Positions 49,298 through 61,000 of a stretch of DNA of 64,000 nucleotides are shown piece by piece (position 1 is the stretch's first letter; every line of letters starts with the position of its first letter). The notes beneath the pieces were generated by a model. The model saw only the letters and a program-made list of their open reading frames with translations. It was not told the origin of the DNA and ran no database searches. Made by a program: the position numbers and the translations under genes. This DNA comes from Casuarina equisetifolia. Its lineage: Eukaryota; Streptophyta; Magnoliopsida; Fagales; Casuarinaceae. The stretch lies in assembly GCA_028551475.1 (NCBI GenBank), contig CM052362.1:7129354-7193353 (forward strand), written 5' to 3'.

Positions 49298-49305
49298 TTT
49301 ATAAG
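49298..49305 (+). promoter_or_regulatory. Probable TATA box of the S-protein homolog (copy 2)
   Basis: TTTATAAG, 84 bases before the start codon, as in copy 1. Confidence 0.45.
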
Positions 49306-49388
49306 GAGATTCCATTGAAACACGTTGTTTCATCCATGAACCCTTCCAAATTTACACCCTCAATGAACTAGAAAAGGAAGCTTCAGAT

Positions 49389-49829
49389 ATGCCATTTTTC
49401 TGCAAACCCAGCTCTTTCCTTTTAGCACTTCTTCTCTTCCTTCATATTTCTGTGAAGTATGAAGCTTATAAACCAGTACATTTAACCATATGGAACAACC
49501 TGGAAAGCGGTCAGGACATCGATATCAAATGTTGGTCGAATGATAACGACTTGGACGCAATAATAGTTCCCAAGGGAGGCGATTATGGATTCAGTTTCAA
49601 GCCAGCACTTATAGGCGTCACACTGTTTGAATGCCGCGTGAAATTTCCCCTCCCCATCAATGCAACCCGTTGTTTCACTGCCTACAAACAAGACAGGGAC
49701 CGCAAAAAATGTGCCATTTGTAAGTGGAGCATAACAGAGCAAAAGCCGTGTATGATGAATTATGATAATAATGGGGCCTTTGATCTCTGCTATGGCTGGG
49801 AAGATCGTATCTGCGTTGGCTGGCAATAA
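49389..49829 (+). CDS. S-protein homolog (plant self-incompatibility S1 family), copy 2
   Basis: An intact single exon of 146 residues, paralogue of 14,046-14,486. The first 37 residues, including the signal peptide, are identical to copy 1. The mature part differs at 16 positions, for example G to R after T-L-F-E-C, T to K in D-R-D-R-K-K-C, and a rewritten C-terminus ending E-D-R-I-C-V-G-W-Q instead of D-N-N-V-C-P-N-W-Q. All cysteines are kept. Counting by eye gives 19 nonsynonymous and 2 synonymous base changes. One of the two poly(A) signals of copy 1 is lost (AATAAG); the other remains at 49,930. A secreted ligand or cell-wall protein role is likely from the family, but the partner is unknown. 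Confidence 0.93.
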   Translation: MPFFCKPSSFLLALLLFLHISVKYEAYKPVHLTIWNNLESGQDIDIKCWSNDNDLDAIIVPKGGDYGFSFKPALIGVTLFECRVKFPLPINATRCFTAYKQDRDRKKCAICKWSITEQKPCMMNYDNNGAFDLCYGWEDRICVGWQ

Positions 49830-49935
49830 GCGTAACAACTTTCGAAATGTAGTATTTGGCAATATTATGTTCTAGCTAAGTGATGCAGTGCACAAATAAG
49901 AAAACAGGATTCGTCCTTGGTTGCACTCCAATAAA

Positions 49936-50666
49936 AGGATTTCCTTTTTAATCCTTTTCTTTTAGGTTTTTCATCTTGTACTATGTTCGGTTTTTTGAAT
50001 GATTGATGAAAACTATTGTTTGTATATGATTATTAACAAGTCTATTTCTTTTCTTATAGTTTATAGTTTATAGTTTATATGAGAGAAAAATAACTCTACA
50101 TATAAAGAATATTATAAATTAGTATATTATCAATATGATGTATACACCAATTTGAACAATGATATTTTGTTTTCATGTGTCATTTATGCGTTGTTAGTTT
50201 TGGCCTTTGTTCTATTTGTTAAGACACATAAATAATTAATGCAAGCTTAATTATAGAAAATGAGAACATGTAGTGAGTAATACATGCTCTATATTGACAA
50301 ATGCTTAGTTGTCAAGGCCTAATCACATAGATATTTTGTATTTTCTTGCTAGCGGTAAAATGTTAGAAGATATTATTATGGTGACATTTGTATTATTCTC
50401 TAGCCATCATCATTTTTCTTTGGTTTGAAATAAAATAAAGACCAAAAAAAAAGTTGCCTTATATAAAATTATGATAATAATATTGTTAATAAAGTATATT
50501 CTAAGGACAAAATAATTATATTTTTTTCTAACCACCTTCAACTGAATCATTTAACAATTTTTTTTATATAATGACATTAATGACACCATACCTACATTAA
50601 ACAGTCCACCTAAACCGTAACCATAAATGACCCTTTAATGTCCTACTCGGAACACCAGATTACCTT
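49936..50666. other. AT-rich intergenic region (copy 2)
   Basis: Matches 14,591-15,324. No gene or structured repeat was recognised. Confidence 0.6.
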
Positions 50667-52335
50667 TATGGTTGAAAGATTATGTATACCTTACCATTCA
50701 TGTAGTAAAAATAGAATCATCGACCTACCCTCTTTCTATTTACATCTCATTTAACCATTTACCATTAGATAACCAATATTTCATTGCATCTATATTTGTT
50801 GATATTAAGCTAATACATCACCATGAGGTGATTGGCAATCCTAAATGGCAAGAGGCCATAGAACAAAAGATTAGGGCATTTGAGGTAAACAACACATGGG
50901 AGCTAGTAGACCTTACTCAGGAAAGAAAACTCATTGGTTGCAAGTGGGTGTACAAGATCAAGTATAAAATTGACGAATCAATAGAAAGATACAAGGCAAG
51001 ATTGTTAGCAAAATGATACAGTCAAAAAGAATGAGTGGACTATCATCAGATCTTTACTCTAGTTGTGAAATACATCACAATTAGGTGTGTACTTTCCTTG
51101 GTAGCTCAGAATTAGTGAGACATTCATCAAATGAACATAAATAATGCCTTCCTACAAAGAGATCTAGATGAAGAGGTTTACATGAAGCCTCCACCTGATG
51201 ATCCGGCAAAAAATAATGGGAAAGTTTATAAATTAAAAAATTCCATATATGGACTCAAGCAGGTAGCTAGATAATGGTATAATAAGTTCATAAAAGCCCT
51301 ACTCATAGCTGATTATCGAGACCTTATGCATGACATCTCATTGTTTGTTTGATGAAGAGGTAACCTTATTGTCATTCTCATGATTTATGTTAATGAAAAA
51401 CTTATTACTAGTAGTGACACTGAAAGGATACAAGAACTAAAGGCACACATACATTCTTTCTTTCATATTAAAGACTTAGGAGATCTCAAGTTTTTTCTTA
51501 GGACTAAAGTCCTTCGAGATGATAAAGGCATCCATTTAAGTCAACACAAGTACATTATCAAGATGATAAATGAGATGAGACTAGGGGGTAGTAAACTAGT
51601 GGATAACCTTATGGACACTAACTTGTTATTGACTACTTTTAAATATGATTAGGGAGTAGAAGTTCCTTAAGATGATAATCTGCTTCTGAGTGAACCACTC
51701 AAGTATCAACTTATGGGAAAGTTGAACTATCTCATCATCACCAGACTTGACATTTCTTATATCATGCTTAATTCCCAGTTCATGCATTCACCTAAGAAAT
51801 CTCATTGGGAAGTAGCCACTAGATTAGTAAAGTATCTAAAGAGCTGCTCGGGCACAAGCTTACTTATCCCTGTTTATAAAGGTTACAATATAAGAGTATA
51901 CTATGATTTAAATTACACCACCTGCAAAGTTGAGAGAAAATCAGTCACAAACTTATGTGTTATGCTTAGAAAGGCATTTATATCTTGGAAAAGCAAAAAA
52001 TAGGCAATGGTATCTCTGTCCTCTACTGAAGCAAAGTATCGAGTTATGGCTTTTACATCATATGAGATCATCTGATTGTTAGGTCTTTTAAGAGATATAA
52101 GGATTAAAGTCTTATGACCAATGACTTTATATTGTGACAACAAGGTTGTAATAAAGCTATCAACAAATCCCATGGTACATCAGCATACTAAGCATAGATG
52201 TTAATTGTTATTTTATTAGGGAAAAGATTAAGCGTGGCCTCATAAGAATTTGATTATAACCAAACCTCTATTAAGGGAAACCTTCAAGTCTTCAAGAAGC
52301 AAATTCTGTGTTACCATGCTAAATTTGAGGGGGAA
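50667..52335 (+). mobile_element. Old Ty1/copia pol fossil (copy 2)
   Basis: The duplicate of 15,325-16,951: RT start at 50,830-51,010, later RT at 51,380-51,650, RNase H at 51,713-52,250, ending in a polypurine-like tract. It is broken, with about ten or more lesions, and was present before the duplication. The sequence to its right (52,336-52,615, continuing after the younger copia at 57,515) corresponds to the possible 3' LTR described in copy 1. Confidence 0.85.
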
Positions 52336-52615
52336 TGACAAAGAAGCCTTGTAGTCACCATCAACATCAAGATTGCACTCTATAATGCCCACATCTCCTC
52401 AAGCCTTGCATGCACTTAGCCAGTAGATTCGCAATGTCCGGCCAACACAAAGCCTTCATGCGAGGGTCAAAGATGCAAGACAACTAGTATTGAAAGTGCC
52501 AAGTATTGGTTGTATAATGGAGTCCCACTGAATGTGTTGAGTATGGTTACATTGTTCAATGTGCAGTTTGTGCATGAAAAACGCATAACTAAAGCATGGA
52601 TTAAAGTGTAGATCA

Positions 52616-52888
52616 TGTTGAAGATTGACAATTTTCTCTCTATGATATATTTTTCCTATATTGTAGGAACTCAATTTATTTTTCCTATTTTGTAAGATAT
52701 TAAGGTTTTCTTATATAAGCCTTACTTCTATTTATATATAACCTCTTAAGTTATAATGTTTTCAAGATAGCCGCACATCTAGAGTTCTTTTTTCCACGAC
52801 TTTGTCTTCTCTTGTAACTAGTTTTGGTTTTACTTAATCAATAAACAAGTTTTTCTTCCAAATGTGCAAGAGTTCATCAAATTCTTCA
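52616..52888 (+). repeat. 5' LTR of the copia element
   Basis: 273 bases, TGTTGAAGAT...ATTCTTCA, followed directly by the primer-binding site. Confidence 0.9.
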
Positions 52889-55800
52889 TGGTATTAAGAG
52901 CGAACAATTTCGTTGGGTTCTTTGCTTAGTTTTTGTTCACATTGTCAAGTTGTACGCATAAGGAGAATGGCTTTCTCTCTCCGAATGCAAGAAAAAGGTG
53001 CGGCAATGGCTTTTCTTTCTTCGTGAGGTTTTATTATTTTGGTTTAATTCTCTTGGTATTCTTGATTTAGCAAGAAATTTCAAATTTTTGGCATTCTCGG
53101 TTTGGGTTTCTTGGTATTGCCAATTTTTTATCTTTTTCTTTTGTTAACTAAACAAAGGAATTGGTTCTCTCGTTGGCTTCCTTGATCTTGCCACCATTTT
53201 GTCCTTTTCTCTAACAAAGCTACGAGGGTTATTTTCTCTCTATTACGACAGAAAGGTACAATCTTTATTTGGTTGCAACAAGAACTCATTATTTGGTTTT
53301 CTCTTTCATTCTGACAGAAAGGTGAAATTTTTATTTGGTATTTTCTTTCTCTTCAACAGAAAGAATTATGATTTGTTTATTGGTTTTAACTCTGCTATCC
53401 ACTCCAAAACCTTGGTATTTTCTGGTCCGCTTCCGCACTTTGTGACTATTTTGATTTATTGTGGTTTGAATGCTTTGTCGAACAATTATTTTTCTTGGAG
53501 AATTTTCTAGCTTTGTGCATCTCACAATTCTTTTATCAAACACTCAGTGTGCTTGATTTTATTTGTCGTATTCTCCATTGCGAATGACATCACCACCTTA
53601 TGACTACTATGTTATCTAAGGTTTTTAGTAAACCTAAATGTGAGTATTGTGGGCGTAAGGGGTACCGAAAGAAAAGTTGTTATTGTCTTAAGGGGCCTCA
53701 ATATAAGCATTGTTAACTTTTTGGGCATAAAAAGGAGGCTTGTTACAAGCTTAATGGTTATCCTCCAAGTCATAAGAATTTTGCTAATAACTATATTGTT
53801 AATCTAGCCACTGTTGAGCATAGTCATTGTACTTTCACACCAAAGCAGTATGACCATATTATCCATTTGATCAAAGAGGACTATGGTAGGACCTCTCGTA
53901 CTAATGGAGTAGATATTCCAAAATCTTTTCCTTACATTTAAATTATAGATAATGGGGCCAGTGATCATATTATTATTGATTTTAATTGTTTAGAATTTCC
54001 TGTTAAATGCATGTCTAAGTCTAGATTTGTTAAATTGTCGAATGGAGAACTAACCCAAGGTCACTCACACTGGTTCCATAACCTTAGCCAACAGTTTGAA
54101 ATTGCACACAGTACTTTACTCTCATGATTTCAAATATAACTTACTGTCTGTAGCTAAATTCACGGCTGAGAATAATTGTTTAGTGGTTTTCTATGTTGAT
54201 TTATGTGTGTTTCAAGACCTTTTTACAAGTGACATCAAAGGGATTGGTAGAATGCGACATGGAATTTATTTTTTTCTGCACCCTAAGAATAACCGTGTTA
54301 AACAATCTTCCAGTACTGCACCTACCCTTTCAATTACTTCAACACACAATGACCTTAGTTTTCATATATGACATTTGAGACTTGGTCACATGTCTTCATC
54401 TAAATTTAAATTTTTGAATGATTTCAAAGATTTTCCATCTTCAGATTTTCATTGCTCAGTTTATCCTCTTGCTAAAGCAAACACGTGATTCATTCACTGT
54501 TCGCACTAAGAATGTCAAAAAAAAATTTGATTTAATCCATGTGGATATTTAGGGACCATATCATGCCCCAAATCATGATGGTTCAAAATATTTTCTAACC
54601 ATTGTTGATGATTTTTCACGAGGAACCTGGACTTTCCTTATGAAACATAAGACTGAAACAATATCATATTTGAAATGTTTTTTTAATGCAATTAAGAATG
54701 GATCAAACTCATTCATTTTGATAATGCAACTAATTTCTTTAATTCATCATGTGACAAGTTGTTTTCATCACAGGGTATAATGCATGAGAGCTTATGTATA
54801 TATACCCCACAACAAAATATTGTGGTAAAACGTAAGCATCGCCACTTATTAGATGCTGCATGGCCATTAAAATTTCAAAGTCATATGCCTAAATGTTTTT
54901 GGGGTGAGTGTATACTTACTACCATACACATTATCAATCGCACTCCTTCTTCAGTCTTATATGAGAAAGCTCTTAACCTCTTAAGATTTCAAGTCTTCGG
55001 TTGTCTTTGCTATGCTTCAATAGTGTGGCACAAAGGCAAATTTGCTCCTCGAGCAATTCCTAGTATTTTCATGGGATACCCTTTTAGGCAAAAAAATGTT
55101 TAAACTTTATGACATTGAAAAAAAGAAATTTTTTGTAAGTCGTGATGTTCATTTTCATGAAACTATTTTTTCTTTTACAAACATAGAGACTAGGTCCCAT
55201 TCTTCATAATTCCCTATGATACCATCTCAAGATGAGGAGCCTGCACAATAAGTTATCAGAGTTAACCCTAATTCAGATGCTCAGGTAACCCCTCCTACAT
55301 AATTAGTCCCATTCATGATACTACCACTCATACTACACTAGATATTACCACTTCCAATACATCAAGTAACCAACCTAATGATTATACCTTGAAGATTTCA
55401 AATCCTCCTTCTACATCGCCTCCTATTTTTACTTATGATGATGAGACAACAAATGATCTTTCCTTACCAACCATGCATGATCCTATAGTTCCTCCATCAG
55501 TTCCTAGACAATCTAATAGAATTTCCAAGCCACCCATAAGAACTTAAGATTATGTTTGTAACAACGTTGTCAGTCCATCTATACAGTACCCCATCTCTGA
55601 CTATGTATCTTATACATATTTACCCATTTCTCATCAACACTTCATAGCAGCTATTTCACCTGAGATAGAACCCTTGTTCTATCATGAGGCAACTAAGGAT
55701 TCTAGATGGTGAGATGTCATGGATCAAGAAATGAAAGCATTAGAATCGAATGGAACATGGAAACTGGTAGACCTACCGCGATGGTAAAAACCCATAGGAT

Positions 55801-57240
55801 GTAAATGGGTATACAAGATTAAGTATCATGCTTATGGGAGTATTGAGCGTTTTAAGGCTCGTCTAGTAACAAGAGGTTATAGTCAGATAAAAAGGATTGA
55901 TTATCATAAGACTTTCTCTCCTACAGTAAAATTGGTGACAGTTAGAAGTATGTTATCTATTGTTTCACAACATAAATGGACTATTCGATAAATGGATGTC
56001 CATAATGCATTTCTACAAGAAGACTTAGATGAAGAAGTATATATGAAACCTCCACCTAAGAGTCCTTTTGAAGGGGCGTCCAAAGTATGTGGGTTGTGGA
56101 AATCTTTATACGGGTTAAAGCAAGCTTCACGACAATGGAATGAGAAGTTTACAAAAGCTCTAGTGTCTGCTGGTTATCGACAATCGTTGTACAACTATTC
56201 TCTTTTCACTAAGGGACAAGCTGGTAATATTATTTTAGTGCTCATATATATGGATGACATTTTAATTACTGGTGATGATACACAAGAAATTGAGACTTTA
56301 CAAGCTTATCTTCATTCTACATTTTGAATCAAGGATTTTAGAAAACTGAAGTATTTTCTTGGGATTGAGATCTTCGAGATTCAAATGACATGCATCTCAG
56401 TCAACATAAGTATATCTTAGAATTGATTTCTGAATTGGGATTATGAGCTGTAAAGCCTGTTGGAAATCCCATGGAGATAAATGTCTTATTCACTAGCTTA
56501 AAATATAATGAGCGAGTTCGTCCACAAATGAATGATTAATCATTTGAGAACATCTTGAGTTATCAACAATTGATTGGTAAGTTGAATTATCTTGATATGA
56601 CACATCCTGACATAGTTTTTCCAGTATACCTCTTAAGTCAATTCATGCATACTCCTAAACGATCCCACTGGGAGGCAGCTCTTCGCATTGTTAAGTATTT
56701 CAAAGGAACAATAAGGCTTAGTTTATTCTTTCCTTCAGATGGTGATTTTCTCTTGCAAGCTTTCTGTGATGCTAGTTATGCAAAATGCCCTATGACACGT
56801 TGATCCACTATTGGCTTTTGTCTTACACTTAGACATTCAGTAATTTCTTGGAAAAGTAAAAAGCAACCAGTTATGACTCTTTCTTCAATAGAGGCCGAAT
56901 ATAGGCAATGACAGCTACTACTTGTGAGATTGTTTGGGTGGTTGGTCTATTAAAAGATATGAAAATTAATGTTACACAGTTAGTGTTGTTATATTGTGAT
57001 AATGAGGCAGTGCAAAAATTGACAAAAAACCCAATCTTTCATTAGAAGACCAAGCACATAGATGTTTCTTGTCATTTTATTCGAGAAAAAATACGTCATG
57101 GTTTAATCAGCACAACACATGTTAGGAGTGGTGACCAACCTGCAAATATTTTGACCAAGGCTTTAGAAATAAATCAACACTATCATCTCCTTAGTAAGCT
57201 TGGGGTCTTGGACTTCTTTCGACCTTAAGTTTGAAGGAAG

Positions 57241-57514
57241 TGTTGAAGATTGACAGTTTTCTCTCTATGATATATTTTTCCTATATTGTAAGATCTCAAT
57301 CTATTTTTCCTATTTTGTAGGATATTAGGGTTTCTTTGTATAAGTCTTACTTCTATTTATATATAGCCTCTTAGATTATAATGTTTTCAAGATAGTTGTA
57401 CATCTAGAGTTCTTTTCTCTATAGCTTTATCTTCTCTTATAACTAATTTTGGTTTTACTTGATTAATAAATAAGTTTTTTTTTTCAAACGTGCAAAAGTT
57501 AATCAAATTCTTTA
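57241..57514 (+). repeat. 3' LTR of the copia element
   Basis: 274 bases, TGTTGAAGAT...ATTCTTTA, about 30 differences from the 5' LTR, preceded by a purine-rich tract. Confidence 0.9.
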
Positions 57515-57932
57515 TATGGCTGCAGGAAAGCATCTATTCGACACCTCGGACAAAGAGAATGACCCAGCAACATCTTACACAAGTTGTCCCCATGCAACCA
57601 CACCGAGCATACTATTCTCAACCGACGTCCAAAGAATGTCCGTAGCCTAACACAGCGTGTTGTTACACTATTGGGACAGCTAAATCATCATTCATGAAAT
57701 ACAAACATGTGATCAATTAGTTGGAGGACAACTCATATGAACGCCAACACGTCACCTGAATTACCCAGCCCCAGACAAGAAGTCATGTACCCTGGAAGTC
57801 CTAGCGTAAAGAATGGGGAAGGAAGGAAGAAAGCAAGAGGGAGTGTGGACCGGGATACAAGCTTTAAATGTCTATAGGGTCATCGTGTAAACTTCCAGGT
57901 AGTTTGCATGTAGATAATAAGCGATGCTCAAA
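57515..57932. other. Continuation of the possible old copia 3' LTR / transporter upstream region (copy 2)
   Basis: Matches 17,228-17,646. No gene was seen. It leads into the conserved TATA region of the transporter pseudogene. Confidence 0.5.
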
Positions 57933-57969
57933 CGCCTATATAAAGGCGTGGCTTGCCTATAAGCAAGCC
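57933..57969 (+). promoter_or_regulatory. TATA box within tandem inverted repeats, transporter promoter (copy 2)
   Basis: CGCCTATATAAAGGCG followed one base later by GGCTTGC-CTATAA-GCAAGCC, without a single change from copy 1 (17,647-17,683). TATATAAA is at 57,937-57,944. Confidence 0.5.
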
Positions 57970-58098
57970 TTCTGTTCTGTAAAAGAAACCATCGTGTAAC
58001 TCCTTTTATAACAAAAGCTTCCGCATTTTGCCAAATCTCTGTTTTTCTTCTCTCTCAACTGTTAATTAGATATTCGTTTTTGATGTTTTTTTGCTGCT

Positions 58099-61000
58099 AT
58101 GGCACTAAAGCAAGAAGAAGCAAAGCCTGCAGAGGAATCCAAGCCTTCGACTGCGATAGAAATGGGTCTGAGAGCTCCTAGCACTGTTTCAACCCCTTCA
58201 TGGTTCACGCCTAAAAGGTCCTTTCTGGTGCTTGGCGGAACGTTTGGTCTCTGAGAAAACGCAAAGAGACAGAACTTCGAGGGTTTATTTTCGGTTCTTA
58301 AATTCTTTTTTGGGGTTTTGTAATGGGATTTGTGGGTGTTCAAAGTTTGGTTTTTTCTGTGTATGATTCCTGAGAGTGTGGGATGCGAAAATTCGAAGCT
58401 TACAGGGGTTGCATCAAAATCTACACTTTTTAAACTTTGTTTGGCTGAGTTTTCGTCTATCTGGAAGCCAATGTATCTGCCGAAACTTCAAAATTGGAAA
58501 CTTTGGTTTTAATGTTGTAAAACTGCGATTGGTTGCTGAGAAAATGTGAGAGAGAAAAAGGGGGTTAATTTATATATTAAATTTCATATGATTCCAAAAA
58601 GATGCTTCACTGAACCGTGGGCTGTACAATTATTTGGGTGGATAGAATTTTCTTACTTTAACATTTTGAAATTTAGATTAAAATTCATAATTTTTTTTTT
58701 GGGGGGTCTCGTATGATCTAAGTGGTCACTCTGTATTGATTAGAAATTGAAATTTTGTCTACATATTGATGCACGAGCTTCGCTGTGCATTTGTGCACAT
58801 GCATTATTTTTATTTATCTTTTAAAAGCTGATGTTGATCGGTTAGACTAATGTCGGCCAGATAAAGGAAGTCGATTGGTTACTCGGAGGATTCAGTTAGT
58901 TAGTGCTTGGATTAAAGGATGTTCTGTCGAACTATGGAATAGGGGATTTAAAGGACAACAACACCTCCTATTTACTTAATTGACTGACTGACTGACTGGT
59001 TGGCTGGCCTTGGGGGTGCTTTTAGGTAGTAGTGGCAGAATGCTGCTTCTTGTCTCAAAATTAAGAGGAAATGGTGGTTTTCCAGGTTAGTAAAACGATC
59101 AAATCTAAACCTTGATATGTATTAGCAACCTGGCCTTTTATGCAGTAAAAATACCCATATTTCGTGTCTGAATGAAAACTTACTAATTACTCTAGTAACG
59201 ATGGACTTGGGTGGCAAAACTCTTCTGGTGCAGACTTTATCATCCCATCTAAAGATTCATATTTTTCATGTAGTTCATAATAGACTTATTTAAGTGTTTT
59301 TTGCAGGCTATACATTATCTTCTGCGTTATAAACTTGATAAATTATATGGATTGAGGAGCAATAGCAAGCAATGGTGTGAATGGGGGCCAAGGAACTTGC
59401 ACCAAAAGTGGTAAATGCACAGCTGGTACCGGTATACGGTAAGATTAACTTGGGAATCATCATCCAAGCCTTTGAATATAATCTTTCCTTTTTATCATTT
59501 GACTATGATGCCATTACTTCATTTCATTTTATTCTCCCCTACCCCTTTTTTGTGTGTGCTTGGTGGGGTTGAGTGATGAGGATCCATTACTTTCATATTT
59601 TTCTTTTGTTTCCGTCATATTTTGTGTGCCCTAGATGGAAACAAACTTTCATATTCAGTGGTCAATAATGAAAAAGATATGTTCATAACTTTCCAAGAAA
59701 CATAGAAAGAATGAAAATTTTGAGAAAATAACATATGTTGCCTAACTCTCTCTTTGTCATACTTGTGCACATTTTTGTGGTCTGAAAATTACATCTGCTA
59801 ACTGCAGCTACTAAGTGATTGAGGTTTTGTAGTGCCTGTGTGTGTCATATGCTGGTATATTTTTTGTATCCTTGTGTGGACATTTATGTATTTGACCAAG
59901 CAAGGAAGCGTGTGTACATACTTTTTTAAGAAGCTTAAATTGCTTTTGTCTTAGTTTAGTTTCTTATTGCCTGTAGGGGAGATTTTAAATTGAGCAACTT
60001 TGAAATGGAGTTCTATCATCAGCTTTTATGATTGGACTTCTTGTGGCTTCCCCAGTATTTGCATCATTAGCAGAGAGGTAATAACCATATTCTGTTGCAT
60101 AGGTTGCCATAAACCATGAAGACAGTGATGGCAGTGAGTACAAGGTTGTTAGCAGGGTTTACAAAGTCAGATCAAGACCTTGTATCAATGGTAGATAGAT
60201 TATTGTATGCAAGTAACCATCAATAATCAAACACGGATAAGTGTTTGAAGAAACCCATATTTAGGGTGAAACACACATAAGTCCTTGAAAACAAAAATTA
60301 GCAGAGAGATTAGAAGTAACTCTGTTAGCCTATAACCTCTGACCTAATAATTTTAGGCTATGGTGAAACGAACATGGACCAATTGTAATATCTTGGTTGC
60401 AAAATTAGTTTTCTTATATGGCGCGGCTGAAGTATACCAATTTCTCATAACATTTGAAAACAGGATCAGATGGAATTTGGGAACCTTGAATTCTATCTGC
60501 ATTCAATTAGGACCAAGGAAAATGGCCATCCTTTGCTCCTCCCAAGCTCAGTTACTGTTCAACCTAGAGTTTTGAGGCTTTTTCCGTTATCTTTTCTGTT
60601 GCTGAGTTCATCCAGCAGTGAAGCAGTGGTTTGTATTATTTTTCGCTTCCTCAAAGAAATCAAGCGCAACTTTTGGTCACTACAATATAGACAGTCATGT
60701 GTCCCTTCCATGACCTCCCTTGCCTATACAAATTGTCAGCTGCCTTTGGCTGTGATGTACTCAGGTTTACTTCATTTTCCGTGCTTTTCCTCTTCTGGTT
60801 ATGATTCTTATACTTGGTGTTGGAGTTGTCTCTGGATTTTGCCTTTACATCTGCTTGAATTCATGTTCTTATAACCTGTATTTTCAACAGAAAACAGCTT
60901 GGCTTGCAATATTCTACATGTGTATACCAACTGGATATGCACTTGGCTATGTTTATGGTGGATTGGTCTCTTTACTTGAACTGCTGTATCATTGATGTCC

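Larger units (their letters stand above)
52616..57514 (+). mobile_element. Ty1/copia element with both LTRs (copy 2 only)
   Basis: A 4,899-base Pseudoviridae element. Parts: 5' LTR; a primer-binding-site-like TGGTATTAAGAGC that fits the initiator-Met tRNA type; a gag region with zinc-knuckle-like Cys clusters (about 53,635-53,760); a protease motif near 53,945; a GAG-pre-integrase and integrase region (54,360-55,100); reverse transcriptase (55,690-56,500) with a Y-M-D-D-I core; RNase H (56,800-57,170); a purine-rich tract; 3' LTR. It is broken, with on the order of fifteen lesions. It sits where copy 1 has an uninterrupted sequence around 17,226. No clear target-site duplication remains. The LTRs differ by about 11%, so the insertion looks old by that measure. 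Confidence 0.92.

Noticed and set aside
52606-57524. Target-site duplication for the copia element
   Set aside because: Flanks (GATCA at left, TATGG at right) do not match, so no duplication is claimed.
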